Assembly (NCBI GenBank): GCA_016758965.1
Contig: JAEPRB010000215.1
Coordinates: 1 to 64,000, forward strand
Direction of reading: 5' to 3'
DNA: 64,000 nucleotides
DNA from: Circinella minor
Lineage: Eukaryota; Mucoromycota; Mucoromycetes; Mucorales; Lichtheimiaceae
Translations under genes and position numbers: made by a program
Notes under the pieces: generated by a model
Databases searched by the model: none
The model's input: the letters and a program-made list of their open reading frames with translations, nothing else
What the model was told of the DNA's origin: nothing
Shown: in pieces, positions 23,527 to 35,834 of the stretch
How the letters are laid out: every line of letters starts with the position of its first letter
Position numbering within the stretch: the stretch's first letter is position 1

Positions 23527-25075
23527 ATGGTTGAAGACCGGGATGTATTTATTCCCACCATGAAAGATCATTCCTCAAGTCACCCACAAAATAAAATAAG
23601 AGAAGATCCGGAAAGCAGCCCCAGTGACGCATTATTGGACGACGCAACATTGGTTCCCAATAATGAGCAAGTTAAAACAGAAGAGTTAACTAATATTTTT
23701 CAAGATCAAAAAATGGTGGATGAACGCTTGGCACTTATCAGCAAGGCAAGGACATCAGTAGGTTTAAGGTTAGATGAAACAGAATACTTGAACAAATCAA
23801 CAAGGGATAACACTCAAAAAACTTATGTTGTAGCCTGGAAAAAATAAACAAGTTGGTGTAGACAACAGGGCCCGAAAATTGATACAACAAAGTACAATGT
23901 AACAATGGTCTTAAAATTTCTTATGCAACATAAAGAGCTCAGTAGTCAAACATTGAATGGGATATGCTCAACAATAGCATCAGTATGGAAAGTTTTACAT
24001 ACAGGGGAGAGGTTACTGGCAGAGCAAGAGGTGATAAGAGGTTTTTTGAGGCAAAAAGACAACAACAAATAAGAATTCCATAACAAGATTTAATGACGTG
24101 AGACATGAACATATTAATACAAAACATTAAGAAAAAGTCAAGTACGTCTGATGTAGAACACCGAGCCCAAAAGAACATTTACCGACGGACTCTCGAACAT
24201 ATACTCTTCAAAAATCACTTCCTCACAAGCAGCTATATCAATAAATGCTCGAAACTTTCTATTATTATGCAATGTAATGTAATATATTTTCATTATATCG
24301 GAGATGTGGGCCAAACTCCAGGATTTTGCAGGTATCAAAAATATGGTCATATCTTTATGAAGAATTTTTTTGCCATGATCAAAGATTATTCATTCAATGG
24401 GGGCGATACAATATCTTTAGCTTGCAAGATTTCAGAGCCTAATTGTAAACTGGATTTACGTATCATATTGACTGATGATGGTAGTAGCTTTGATGCACTG
24501 ACGGGTGAAGCACCAAAAAAGACTGGAACAACATCCAAAAATACTATACTGACAATGTTATAGATTAAACCCAAGTCTATAGTTATTCCAAATCAATTAA
24601 TGATACAATGGAAATAGAAAAGAGATAAAAGCGAAAAAGAGATAAAAAGAACTTTGTTTTTTATTTATTGGCTTTTTTAACTATTTAAATGGGATGAGTC
24701 CTTTTGTGCAACTTAAGCCTATTCAACCAAGCCTGAGTTCTTGGCCACAATATTATCTAAACGGTAACAAACAAGTTGAAATCCGTTCTAGTAACGAAAT
24801 GTCATTTTAACAGTTTTATTAATAGATTGCCCAAATTAACCAAAAAGAAGATACAAAAAAATATTGAAATGCAAATAATCCAGTTAACGGGTATGACCTG
24901 CCATATCGACAGTTTGCGACTAGTGGATAAGAATGTTTATATTTTGGATCATATTTATCAATTTATCTATCCAAGAACTATCAAGCAAATTAAACTTGGG
25001 GGAATTAATAAAATGATTGAAGGCTTGGCTATACTCGAGGTATATAGAACGGAAGAAAGTCGGAAAAGGGTGTAA
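23527..25075 (+). pseudogene. Broken tyrosine-recombinase-type (Crypton/DIRS-like) element
   Basis: The frame from 23527 encodes an acidic lead, then NTQKTYVVAWKK, an in-frame TAA at 23845-23847, and continues in the same frame to 24072 with TSWCRQ, YNVTMVLKFLMQHKELS and QTLNGICSTIASVWKVL. This Q-x-T-Y...W..WC...L.FL......TLNG..S.I.S.W arrangement is the SAM-like N-terminal core-binding domain of tyrosine recombinases such as those of Crypton and DIRS elements. After further stops a frame resumes near 24105 with MNILIQNIK. Two later frames (24105-24563 and 24776-25075) have ordinary protein composition but I cannot assign them. The catalytic R-H-R-Y residues were not found. The element is probably dead; a read-through or repaired copy may exist elsewhere. 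Confidence 0.5.
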
Positions 25076-25351
25076 AAAACTTTAATTACTAATTTGAATT
25101 TTACTTGTTCTAAAAGGATATAGTCGACTAGAAGGATCACAATAGTATAGGCTATGATTGGTAGCAACTGTGACTGAAAAGTACTAAAAAAGATATCCTA
25201 TTTAGAAGCAGCACCCATAATGGGCCATTTTATTTTTCTTTCAAACCTTCATCTACAAAAAAAAAGTTTCTTATTAGTCAGTTATACTAATAAAAACATA
25301 TGTGAATTATCTTATAAAAATGGTAATTAAGTTTTAACTTTGCTTGGTGGT

Positions 25352-25960
25352 TTATAAAAGTTTCCCCCCAGATGTTACTTGAAAACTCCAAACATTAAAC
25401 GATAATTTGTTGCTCAGATACTCTCGTCGACGGAAAATATCACTTTTCCTACGCTTCTTTTCTTCCTTTTCCTCCAAAACATTAGATATATTAATCTCCA
25501 CATGAAGGGTCAATGTGGACAAAAAGTCCAGTTCTAAGTGATCGTATTTAATCCGATGTATCGTTGTAAGTAATTTATTCAACTTTCTACTACTACGCCG
25601 TTTATTATTATTATTTTATATTATATATTACTGAGCTTACGATCTCGTGTGTATTCCGTATTTTCAAGGTCATCTTTTTGTTCATTTCAAACACGCCAAG
25701 CAAGTACTTGCAGCTCATCATGAGCATGTGTTGTTTGGCGTTTTGCGCGTTGAATGCGGTTGGACATCGATGAAACGAAAAGATGGATGTATCTATGCTA
25801 CGGTCGTTGAACCAGTAGCTTGAGAGGATGATGAGCTTTCAAGTGAACGTCTACTAACTGGGTGTCCACTGCGTTTGGTCTGTGGGTCAGTTATGAACGA
25901 CCGTTGCTTCTGTTCTCAATCTGTTAAAATAAAAAATGTCAAGGAATTAAGCATCTTCCG
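25352..25960 (-). other. Coding-like traces, minus strand, unresolved
   Basis: A minus-strand frame at 25582-25352 has charged, protein-like composition (NVLEEKEEKKRRKSDIF). Upstream, an ATG near 25767 opens MSNRIQRAKRQTTHAHDELQ, and further 5' there is a Ser-rich stretch. I could not join them into one phase-consistent gene: a TGA interrupts, and candidate introns do not restore frame. It may be an unrecognised multi-exon gene or a decayed one. Confidence 0.25.
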
Positions 25961-26718
25961 GTTGTGGTATATGGCTGCCGAATTCTTGTAAAGTTGCCCT
26001 GAATATTTTAACTGTTTTCTAGTAAGAAACGTGTTTAAAAAGAAATTCAAAATTAAACAAAAACCTGTTTAATAACTTGGTGAACTTATTGAATTATATC
26101 AGTTAAGAATCTGTCAACCAATTTTGAGAATTGTGATGAACACCTACATTTTTGCAAAATCATATTGAGGTGCATGAAGCATATACTTTTCTGCTCTCTA
26201 TTTCTTTCATTTTACTGAATACCGTTAAAAATAATTGGATGTTTGGAAACTCGTTTGATTTGCTATCTGATAGGTAAAACGGCATTTTGGGCACATTTTG
26301 TTATTTTGTTCAGAATGGCTCTTTTAAATAAAAAATATCTTAATATTTAACTGGAATCACAGTATAAAATAATGTGAAAGATGATAGTGGGTATCAATGT
26401 TGTTATATAATTTATATAACTTTTACTAGTAACTTATACACAAAAGAAGTACTTAATCATCCCTTAACTAGTTGATAGTAAAATTATACTTTTCTATATA
26501 TACTGCTAGAAGAAATTCATTCTTTTTTAGAGTCTCTCTCTAAGTAGGGGTTAGGGGGTGTCAAAATGAATTTCATTTGTAGATTTACGAACTTTGGGAG
26601 TGGAGGCACTGTAATTTTATGCAAAAAAAAAAAAAAAAAAGAACGTTCTGAACTTTTTTAATCAGCAGCTGCCGTACCTGTTTTTTTTTTATTAATTTAA
26701 ACCATAGAATTAAATAAA
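25961..26718. other. Intergenic, upstream of the helicase gene
   Basis: AT-rich, with an A run at about 26623-26640. The helicase ATG at 26719 follows an A-rich context. No gene is seen. Confidence 0.5.
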
Positions 26719-29700
26719 ATGGAAGATTTTATTAATCATCAAATAAATCTAGTTGAGACAGAAAAAAAGGTCGATGTCGATGAAACCTTAAAGATGTTGT
26801 CCATGTTCTCACCCGTACAACTTCAAAAACGTGGTGTAGCATTGATTGGTCTTCGGGTGTCAGGTAAAACTATATAGAATATATCATCTATGCAAGAAAC
26901 AAAAACGGACGGAATCATTTATTATTATCATTATTTCTTTACGTTTTTTATTTAAAAAAGGAATGCGAACTGGTCTTGGAGGAAAAAGGTATAGCATTGT
27001 CAAATCTAATCACTAGATCTAAAAAAAAAAGTATAAATGGGAGGTGTTAATAACTTTAAATTTATTATAATAGTTTGATCGATCTCGAGCTCAGTAATGG
27101 TAGTAAACCAACGTTTCCAGCACATAAAATTAGTACGGGTGATATTGTAGGTGTGGATGAATATAAAAAGGATAAACAAACCAAGAGTGTGATTGGATCC
27201 AATTATTCTGGTGTTGTTTTACGTGCCTCGGATACAAAGATTACAGTTGCATTAGGACACGAAGTTGAGTTACCTCAAGAAGTACAAGAACGCTGTATGA
27301 TGTAAGGAATAATATAAAAATGTATTGGATAAGTTTATTTGCAGCTATTAACGAGGAGTATTATTTAATTTAAAAATAGTGTTAAACTTGCAAACAATGT
27401 TACTTATAATAGGTAAGTTACTTTTTTGAAAAAATAATATTATTATAAAAAATAAGTGAGAAGAAACCAACATTCTACAAAAAAAAAAGAGAAGAAACCA
27501 ATAAGTAACTGAACTTTAAAGAATGTTAAAGGCGCTGGATCAATTGAAAATGTCAGCACCTGACAATTTAAAGCAAGTATTGCTTGGTCAACATGCTCCT
27601 ACATCACCTCAAGAATTATCTACTATCGATTTCTTTGATGATACTTTGAATGATTCACAAAAGGATGCTGTTCGATTTGCTTTAGAAGCTAATGAAGTCG
27701 CATTAGTGCACGGGCCACCTGGTAAAATATAAAGTTTTTCAATTATTTTGTATTACTATTTTATTTATCTTGTTATACTAATACTAAACTCACCATTATT
27801 CATTGTTAAAATAAATTAGGGGTAAGTATAGATAATAAAAATACACTTAATAAAGCAAAAGAATTTAAAATCAATTGATTAAATATATATAGACTGGAAA
27901 GACATATACACTTGTTGAAATCATTCGACAACTTGCAGTTGTTCAAAAGAAAAAAGTTTTAGTATGCGGACCATCCAATATTTCTGTTGGTAAGCTTATT
28001 ATCATCCATTATCATAACTATCGAGCAACTTTTTTTTTGATCCTAATATTAATAACAACGAATATTATTTCCCAATACACTAATATGATTACTATTATTA
28101 GATAATTTGGTAGAGCGATTAGCAAAACATAAAATGAATCTTGTTCGAGTAGGTCATCCAGCAAGAATGTTACAATCCGTATTAGAGCATTCTTTGGATA
28201 TTATTACTCGAACATGTGACTCGGGCCAAATTGTTGCTGATGTACGTCGTGAAATGGATGATACATTAAACAAAATTAGTAAATGTAAAAGACGCGCCGA
28301 AAGACGTGAATTATATGCTCTTTTGAAAGATTTAAGAAAGGATTATCGTGCTAGAGAACGAAAAGTGTTGGATGAAGTTATGATGGGTGCCGAAGTTCTT
28401 GTATCAACATTGAATGGGTAAAAGTTAGATTTAGCTTTTATATAACTTTTGAATAGTATTAGATAAGTTTGGTAGAGGATCTAATGGTGTAAATTTCATA
28501 TAGTTGTGGGAGCAAGAGTATGTTTAAACATGAATTTGATGTTGTCATCATTGGTAAGTTATAAAAATAGTATATGTCGGCTTGAAAAAATATAATATTA
28601 AAATCATATATATATATATATATATATATAGATGAAGCAACACAAGCACTAGAAGCAGAGTGTTGGATTGCATTGCTCAAAGGCAAGAAAGCGATTTTGG
28701 TAAATATAACATTTGACTAGTTTATTAATCTTTATCAAAAGAAATATTTCTGCTGTTCAATTTTTTTTATTAAATTTATCTATTTTTTTTATGTGCGCGC
28801 GTGCGTGAAAAAAAAACAGGCTGGTGATCATTTACAATTGCCACCTACAGTCAAAACACCTGTTGCTTTGAACAAAAAAAAGCCTAAAGGCATGTCCACT
28901 GATAGTGATCTTACAACAACTTTATTTGATCGACTTTTAAGCATGTATAAAACAAAAGATATCAAACGTATGCTTGTGGTCCAATATCGTATGCATCAAA
29001 AGATCATGGAGTTTAGTTCCAAGGAGCTTTATGATAATCGACTTGTTGCGGATCCAAGTGTTTCTGAACATCTCTTGGCAGATATGTCAGATGTAATTAG
29101 TTCAGAAAATACAGATGTACCTGTCGTATTGATTGATATTAGTGATACAGGTGTGGGCCATGAAATTGTAGATGATGCTCGCGATAATGGGGAACAAAGT
29201 CGAGCAAACGAACTGGAAGTTGAGTTGGCAGTGAAACATATTCAAGCGCTTTTGGATGATGGGCTTTTGGAGGAACATATTGGTGTAATTACACCTTATG
29301 CATTTCAAGTAACTCATCTGGTGCGTGCAATTCGAGATAATTGGCCCGCAATTGAAGTGGGTACAGTAGATGGTTTTCAAGGTCGTGAAAAAGAAGCTAT
29401 TATTTTGTCACTTGTGAGATCCAATGATGAAGGAGAAGTTGGATTTTTAGCCGAAAAGAGACGTTTAAATGGTAAGTCATTATTGTTATTCTTATTTGTT
29501 GTTGTTGTGTTAAAGTGATGACGGGGCATTGTTATTATTTATATGTATATACACTCACTAATATCAATACTAATTTAGTTGCCATGACACGGCCCAAACG
29601 ACATTTATGTGTCATTTGTGATTCTGAGACACTTTCTGGGATCAAGGCAAAAGCAAGTAGATCAGATGGTGGTTTTTTACGTCGCTGGATGGATTGGTTA

Positions 29701-29742
29701 AGTGAAGAATCTGATTTAAGATTTAGTGAACAATGTGTTTAA
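26719..29742 (+). CDS. HCS1: SF1 helicase, HCS1/IGHMBP2 type
   Basis: Twelve exons: 26719-26863, 26961-26988, 27074-27301, 27380-27412, 27522-27721, 27820-27821, 27893-27989, 28102-28417, 28504-28553, 28632-28699, 28820-29471, 29579-29742; 660 aa. An N-terminal beta-barrel-like domain (residues about 1-140) precedes the helicase core. Motif I GPPGTGKT is at 209-216. Motif II is VIIDEATQA, motif III AGDHLQLPPT, motif V VGTVDGFQGREKEAIILS and motif VI NVAMTRPKRHL. These match yeast Hcs1 (DNA polymerase alpha-associated 5'-3' helicase A) and the helicase half of animal IGHMBP2; the R3H and AN1 domains of IGHMBP2 are absent, as in Hcs1. The Walker A glycine codon can only be rebuilt by including the 2-nt exon GG at 27820-27821. 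The 3' end is 70 bp from the convergent coiled-coil gene. Confidence 0.93.
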
Positions 29743-29812
29743 AGACAATAAATTAAACCAAATAAAAAAAAAAATGGGCGATTAAAAATATAATATATAA
29801 ATATGTTTTTGT

Positions 29813-30618
29813 TTAATAATAATACGGATCATGTTCTGGAAAATCTGTTACTAATGAGCCTGTGGATGGGGCATGATGGTGTAATGTAGTAATATTAGTT
29901 AGAATATGACGTAAATGAACGCTTAAATCCTCAGGGCTAGTAGGTTTGGATGATGATTTTTGTTTTTGTTGTTGAGGAGATGTCGATACATCTCGTACAG
30001 TGTCAACTAATCCATATACTTGCTGCCACTATAAATACTCTTTAGTCAATCATGCGGTATAATAAATCGGTTTCAAAGATTAAAAAAAAATATAATGTTA
30101 CCTTGCGTTGCTCTTGATTACGAGCTCGTTTATAATGTGATACCTCCTGTTGTAACTATGGTGCATATATTTATCTGCAGGTATGAGTATACTACATATT
30201 ATCAGTCCATTTTTATATTTCATATTTTTACCTTAGTAATTTCCTCATTTGCTTTTTGAGCTTGCTCTTCCAAATACTCATTTCTACGACGTTCTTCAGC
30301 ATATAAATTTTGTAAAGCTTCAATAGCTAAACGATGAATATCAATCAATGTTTTGGGATGTTGCTGTTGAAGTGTAAAAGATGGTGGAGATGGCTCGGAA
30401 GCAGACCGTAAATAGACGGCCCGTTGTTGACTTTTAAGTTGATGTTGTGCTTGATCAATATTACCAAAACAGGTTTGTAAGCGACCAGTTGTATTGTCAT
30501 CCAATAATGGTGATACTACATTTAACTTTTCATCATCAGTGATGGATGATGAAGGAGGTGAAGGTGGGGGAATAAATTCTTGATGATATTGATGTTCATA
30601 TTGTTGTTGGCATTCCAT
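29813..30618 (-). CDS. Coiled-coil protein of unknown function
   Basis: Three exons: 30618-30232, 30155-30102, 30028-29813, all in phase 0; 218 aa. It starts MECQQQYEHQYHQEF, then a Pro/Ser-rich stretch. A predicted coiled coil runs from about residue 100 (TLIDIHRLAIEALQNLYAEE) through exon 2 into WQQVYGLVDTVRDV, with heptad-like Leu/Ala spacing. The tail is Ser/His-rich, ending DPYYY. No family is recognised. Two extra in-frame upstream codons exist but no upstream ATG, so the start is well set. It is convergent with the helicase gene at 70 bp, so mature 3' UTRs of the two probably overlap. Confidence 0.72.
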
Positions 30619-31952
30619 CGTTAAATATGTCGTTCCTTTTTTTATATTAAATGTGGTGGATAGAAAAGAACAAAATAATAGCAACAAAGGGAAAGAAAGA
30701 AGAGAAAAGAAGAAACAAAAAGAAAAAAAAAAGAGAGAAAAGGTGTAAGGGATCGGGTTACCCTTTTATATTCAAATCTGATACATACATACATCCGCAC
30801 ACACTCTTTCTGAAGTATCATCTTTTTTGTTTTTGATTATTATAATCCAAGCCTGGTGTAATGATAATAATGTAACCCGGGCCTCCTCCTCTTGCTTTTT
30901 AGTTGTAATTATGATGAGGTTGGTGGTAAATATATACGCGGGAACGGGGCTGTTATCGACACTTTTGAGGGAAATAAGATGTACACATAATATGCATATT
31001 TTGCATATAATACATTCCCCGGTTTCTTTTAAGCTAAACCAAGCTAAAAGACAATTTCAGTCCATATGTTTATTGAATATTTATATATAATAATCATAAC
31101 TATAATGAAACATATTACAAAACCTATTACAATGTAAACTATTTTTGTTTCGCGGCTTCTTATTTTTGTATATGGTTTTTTAGAAACGTATCGACGTAAT
31201 GATATTTTTCGGATTAAATAATAAAATATTGATCTGAAACGCGAAGCACATTAAAATAACACAAACACCTCCTCTTTTTGTGTTCCATAACATTACTAAA
31301 TAAACTCTTTGGTGAAGAGAAAAAGAGTGGTACAATAATACAAATTATTTTTATTGCTGGTATTTTTATAATATGTTAATAGTAAAAAAAGATATGTAAC
31401 AGCAATGATATCAATCGCTAGTGTAAACTGATGATTGGATATATTCATAACCCCTCAATTCATAGAATAATTCACAATCGTATTTTTTTCCACTTTGGTG
31501 CCTATTACTATCTACACATATTTTATGTCTATGTGTATACCATCTTTCGAGTATTTAAGGGGAAGACTTAATAGATCCTGTTTTTGTAAAGAATGTTATC
31601 GGATGTTTCGGTATCTACCCCGTTATTGTTTATTATCACATTTTTGATCAACTATTATTTTATATTCTTTTGGCAGCACAGACATTTGTTGTTTCACAAA
31701 AAACATATGTTTAATTTTACCAAAACCTAATGTCATACCATTTTATTTTTCAAAGCCTTCTTCCTTTTTCTTTCTTTTTTTTTTTTATATATTAGCAACT
31801 TCTACTATTATTTTCCACCAAACCAGTAGTTATATGAATGTATTATAATAGATGTTGTAATGGGAATAATAATTTAATAAGTAAATATAATACATACAAA
31901 CAAAATAATTATAGATAAACAGGAATTATATATACAAAATGTAGTACGATTA
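30619..31952. other. Intergenic, no gene seen
   Basis: 5' flank of the coiled-coil gene (purine-rich leader at 30655-30745) and 3' flank of the alginate-lyase-fold gene. AT-rich with T runs near 31770-31787. Frames here are short and unconvincing. Confidence 0.5.
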
Positions 31953-33758
31953 TTAATGGTGATGATGGAGCATCTTGTCAAAGAAAGCCATGACTTTACT
32001 GCCTTTGCTTTCAATATTACTATTAACTCTCCCCCCTTCCCCAGTACCGCTACTACTACCACTGGAATTGATTATAGCTGGAGTATGATTAATTTCATTA
32101 CTTGTACTTATTTCATTATATTGTGGATTTTTACGAAACCATAGTCGCGCAATAGCATTTTTTGGTCCACTAATATTTTCAGCATCTTTGCAATGGCGCG
32201 CCATCTCCAAGAATCGTGTATAACAATGATCATCTGTATCACCATATCGGCTTTTTATAATTTCAACCGTCCGTACTCCCTCGGTCATATCTTCCTTCAT
32301 ATTCTTATTATTACAATAACCGATCATATGCGTTGCAGCTAACGGGATTAACTGCTGTTGACAATAAACGTCACAACAAGCAGCATCAATACCTAGCTCT
32401 GCAAGGAATATTGCTGCGTGCAGATTAAACTCCAAATAATGAAACTGGAGTGTTCTACTGGCTTCCAGTGGTTGGTTCCCTGTTTTTTTGTTTATCTGTT
32501 GAGGAAGTACATTGGTATAATAATCTTGTATAGTCTTTTGTGCAGGGAAACAGCGATATTTCCCTTCTGCATAAAGGAGTTGTTGAATAGCAGCTACTTG
32601 AACAAGGTAAAATGTATGATGGTTGTTTTTCTTGGCAGCTTCCTTTTTACCAATAGGGCTTTCTAAAAGCCATTGCAGATAATTGGCGTACCACAGATGG
32701 GTTGGGCGTTGTACGGATGCGTACCCTTCATGATCTTCAAGTAATGGTAAAACATTGGCAACCCGAGCTAAACTATAGTTTTTTTATAATACATGAAGAG
32801 AAAATCTAATGTTAGAAGATACAATTCAATTATTTAGTTATTTGTGAAGGATATATATATATATATATAAATGCATAATTTTCTCTTTCATACAAGCGAG
32901 TACTGATAATGCCTTCAGCACGTCCTTTTCCGGTTGGATTGTTAGCACCTCGAACCACTTGACCATAATCAACATGAGGATTCATTCTTGTTTCACTATT
33001 GATAAAGAAGGTATTAATCAAAGAAATAGCATGATTTGCGTATTCGGATTTATGCAACAAAAAATAACCCAAACAAAGGAAAGTTAAATTTTCTGCAAGT
33101 GCTTCTAATTGAGATTGGTCTTTGACTTCGCTGCAATCTGTTGTTAAACAAATAAAACGACAAAAAATAATTAGACCTCCTTTCTACCCCGCCTTTTCTT
33201 TTTATTTTGCTGTCTTGCATACGTATGTATATTATATACATATTTTTTTTTCTTTATAACGACGCTCAAAAAGTATTACCTGGGTTGCGTTTTCCGTCAC
33301 GACGAACATATATTACTTGACCATCTTTTTCTTCCTATAGTATTTAGCTATTTAGTATTTTTCCCTTTTTTTTTGTACGTTTTAAAAAAACAGATTTTGT
33401 TGTAGGAAAAGAATATATACCGGCCACCAGTATCTATTTTTAGTATGTTCTTCATTTATTAGTGCATATCAATTACGTTGTTGTAATGCATACTTTATAT
33501 CAAAAAATAGCAGTACAAAAAAAGAGCAACTTACGGAGCATAACTTAAAAAATCGCGAGGATCTCCACTTGCAGCAATATGAGGAAAAGATTTTCCTATA
33601 GTAACACTAAAGGGCCCTTTTTTCATAGCACCTTGTGCAAGTTTACGCAAGCTTTCATAAGCTTCTTTATATTCTCCTTCTGGTGGACTTTTATTTTGAC
33701 GTAATTCAGCAAGACGACGTAAATGAATATATTCTATTTCTGGTTTTTTTGGACCCAT
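31953..33758 (-). CDS. Alginate-lyase-domain (PL5-like toroid) protein
   Basis: Five exons: 33758-33535, 33433-33421 (13 nt), 33334-33280, 33137-32894, 32772-31953; 451 aa. Signatures of the alginate lyase family fold: SGDPRDFLSYAPYWWP around residues 66-79, YVRRDGKRNP, TRMNPHVDYGQ, GRAEGIISTR, then NNHHTFY at 228-234 (usual NNH-x-x-W/F-Y catalytic block), QPLEASRTLQFHYLEFNLHA and a late helical domain. Family members depolymerise uronic-acid polysaccharides by beta-elimination; fungal substrates are largely unknown. The 13-nt exon 2 encodes the YWWP part of the conserved block and is required for the frame. From the ATG at 33758 there is no signal peptide. An in-frame ATG at 33902 would add 48 residues with a hydrophobic run, possibly a signal anchor, but that stretch is T-rich and may be leader. 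The tail is Ser/Gly-rich, ending LHHHH. Confidence 0.8.
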
Positions 33759-35834
33759 AATAAATAAATAACAGAAAAACGTATATAAAAAAGAATATAT
33801 GTATAGAAAAGAAGAGGGAAAAAAGAAAGAAGGAAGATAAATAATTAATGAATGGATGAGAGAGATTCGTGTCTCTTTTTTTAGTATAAACTCAGCGATC
33901 ATGTTTCTAAAAGAAAATGGTTCAACGCAAGAAAGCGCAATAAAAAAAAAGGGTCAGACCTGATTTCTCATTATTAAGCATTATATTCCACGTATCTTTT
34001 GTTTATGTTATATATACATATATTAATGGATATGAACTTATTATTATACTATTTTGTATTTTTTTATAGTACGTAGCACATAAGAATAATAACACGGTTT
34101 AAAGGAACAAGCATAAAAAAAGAAAGCGGAAAAAAGGGAAAAGTATTTTATTTTTGTTTGTTTTTTAACAAAAAAAATTGGTTCTATTTTATTTTATTTG
34201 TATATTGTTGAGAGCAATCATAACAGAGTTTAATCCAACGCCTGACGGTTTTGCTTTCCTTATTGTATAATCATTGTTCCCTTTCCCAATAAAGATTTTC
34301 GACAATTTCAACAAGACGTGGCGCTTCTTGCTCCACCCATTCTTTGTTGTCAATACTGTAGTTCCATTTTCACTTGGATTGCGATTTTTGGTTGCATAAA
34401 AGAAAAAAGAATAGGAGTATTAGCTGCCGCAGTTAATGGTTGAATTCAATAATTATGGCTGTTATTGTGGATACCATCACTGCAGCCCATATCTATCCAT
34501 GAATTTCCCAATAATAGTACATAAGCCAATTCGCAAAAGAATTAGAAGAGGTATTATGTTTAACTATTATGGTAGTCATGGTAATGACGTAAATGTTAAT
34601 ACGCTAATAAATTTCCTTCTGCGCAGAATTATAAAACCCTTTCTATTCACTACATTAAACAGCTCAGTGCCATTTAATAACTCTGTTTGCAAATGAGCTT
34701 TGTTTATTAAATAAATACTTTCTACTAAAAAGTTGGGATATTTTGGGTGCTAAGTATGTATTTCTATAAGTAAAATGAAACTGTGAAAAATTCAAGAGCC
34801 ATCAATATTAACTTGGTCTGTATTAAGTTTCTAAATTTCTTTTTTTTTTGTACTTGTCTTTTATCTTTTGTCATTTTATTGTTTCCATGATGATAACATG
34901 ATAATTAAGATCGCTAGATGTCGCTAGTGGAAACTTAATCACATGATATGAAAAAAAACATACGTATTTTAGCTATATATGCAGCGCCAAATTTTTCAGA
35001 AAAGTAGAATATTGATTTTAGGAGCTGTGTGTTTAAGATGAAGCTGTATTTGTGAGGTCAAGGCGTAGTAGACTTGCCAGAACAGTAGTTTCAAATAACT
35101 GTGAGATTAACCCTACTATTCTATACGTCTGGACTTGTTTCTTAGGAAACCACAAGCCGTAACTAAAAATAAGAAGAAAAACTGGAAGAGAAGAAGGAAT
35201 GCATTGTTACAAAGAATACGAGATTTTGAATATAGTAATGATTCTGCTTGATAAGAACAATATTTACGAAAAAACTCTTGTACTGGATAATGATGGAATA
35301 CATCATTCAATTTTTGTACACTAAGTAGTTGGGGACAGAAGATATGAAATCTAATATGTTCCAGCTTATTCTCCTCTTTTAAATCTTATTAAGTTGTTTT
35401 GCTCAAAGCTAAAGGTTGGTGTATGATGCGAGGATGATACATTAAGAACACCACGTCTTATTTAATGCGCCAAGGAGTTAACTTCTAAAGAGTGTCAGGG
35501 TTGGGTATCATATTCGAGATCATTTTCTCCAGGGTGTATTCTGGAGCAAAATAAATAAATAACTTTCGTTTTTAATATTATTATTTTTTCTGAATGCAAA
35601 AGTTAAATCATAATGAGATACTCAAGTATAATAATAGTGGAACCTAAATGTAAATTTAATGGGGCGCAAAAGTAAAAATGGGGGGGGGGTACAAAGTAAT
35701 AATCTATCCAATTCCTTTACTTCTTTTTTAGTCCTACTTCTTATTATCTTAACTCGATCAACTTTATTTTTTTCAAACTTTTATTTATTATTATTATTTC
35801 TTAAAAAAAAAAAAACTATTCTATACATAATAAA
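33759..35834. other. Long intergenic region between divergent genes
   Basis: Separates the alginate-lyase-fold gene (-) from RIC1 (+). A minus-strand stretch near 34360-34260 reads WNYSIDNKEWVEQEAPRL and ends after WEREQ with a stop; it looks like a protein C terminus, but no upstream exons could be joined. A minus-strand frame at 35310-35116 has a hydrophobic segment and no recognisable family. A G run occurs at 35679-35688. Treat both frames as unsupported. Confidence 0.4.
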
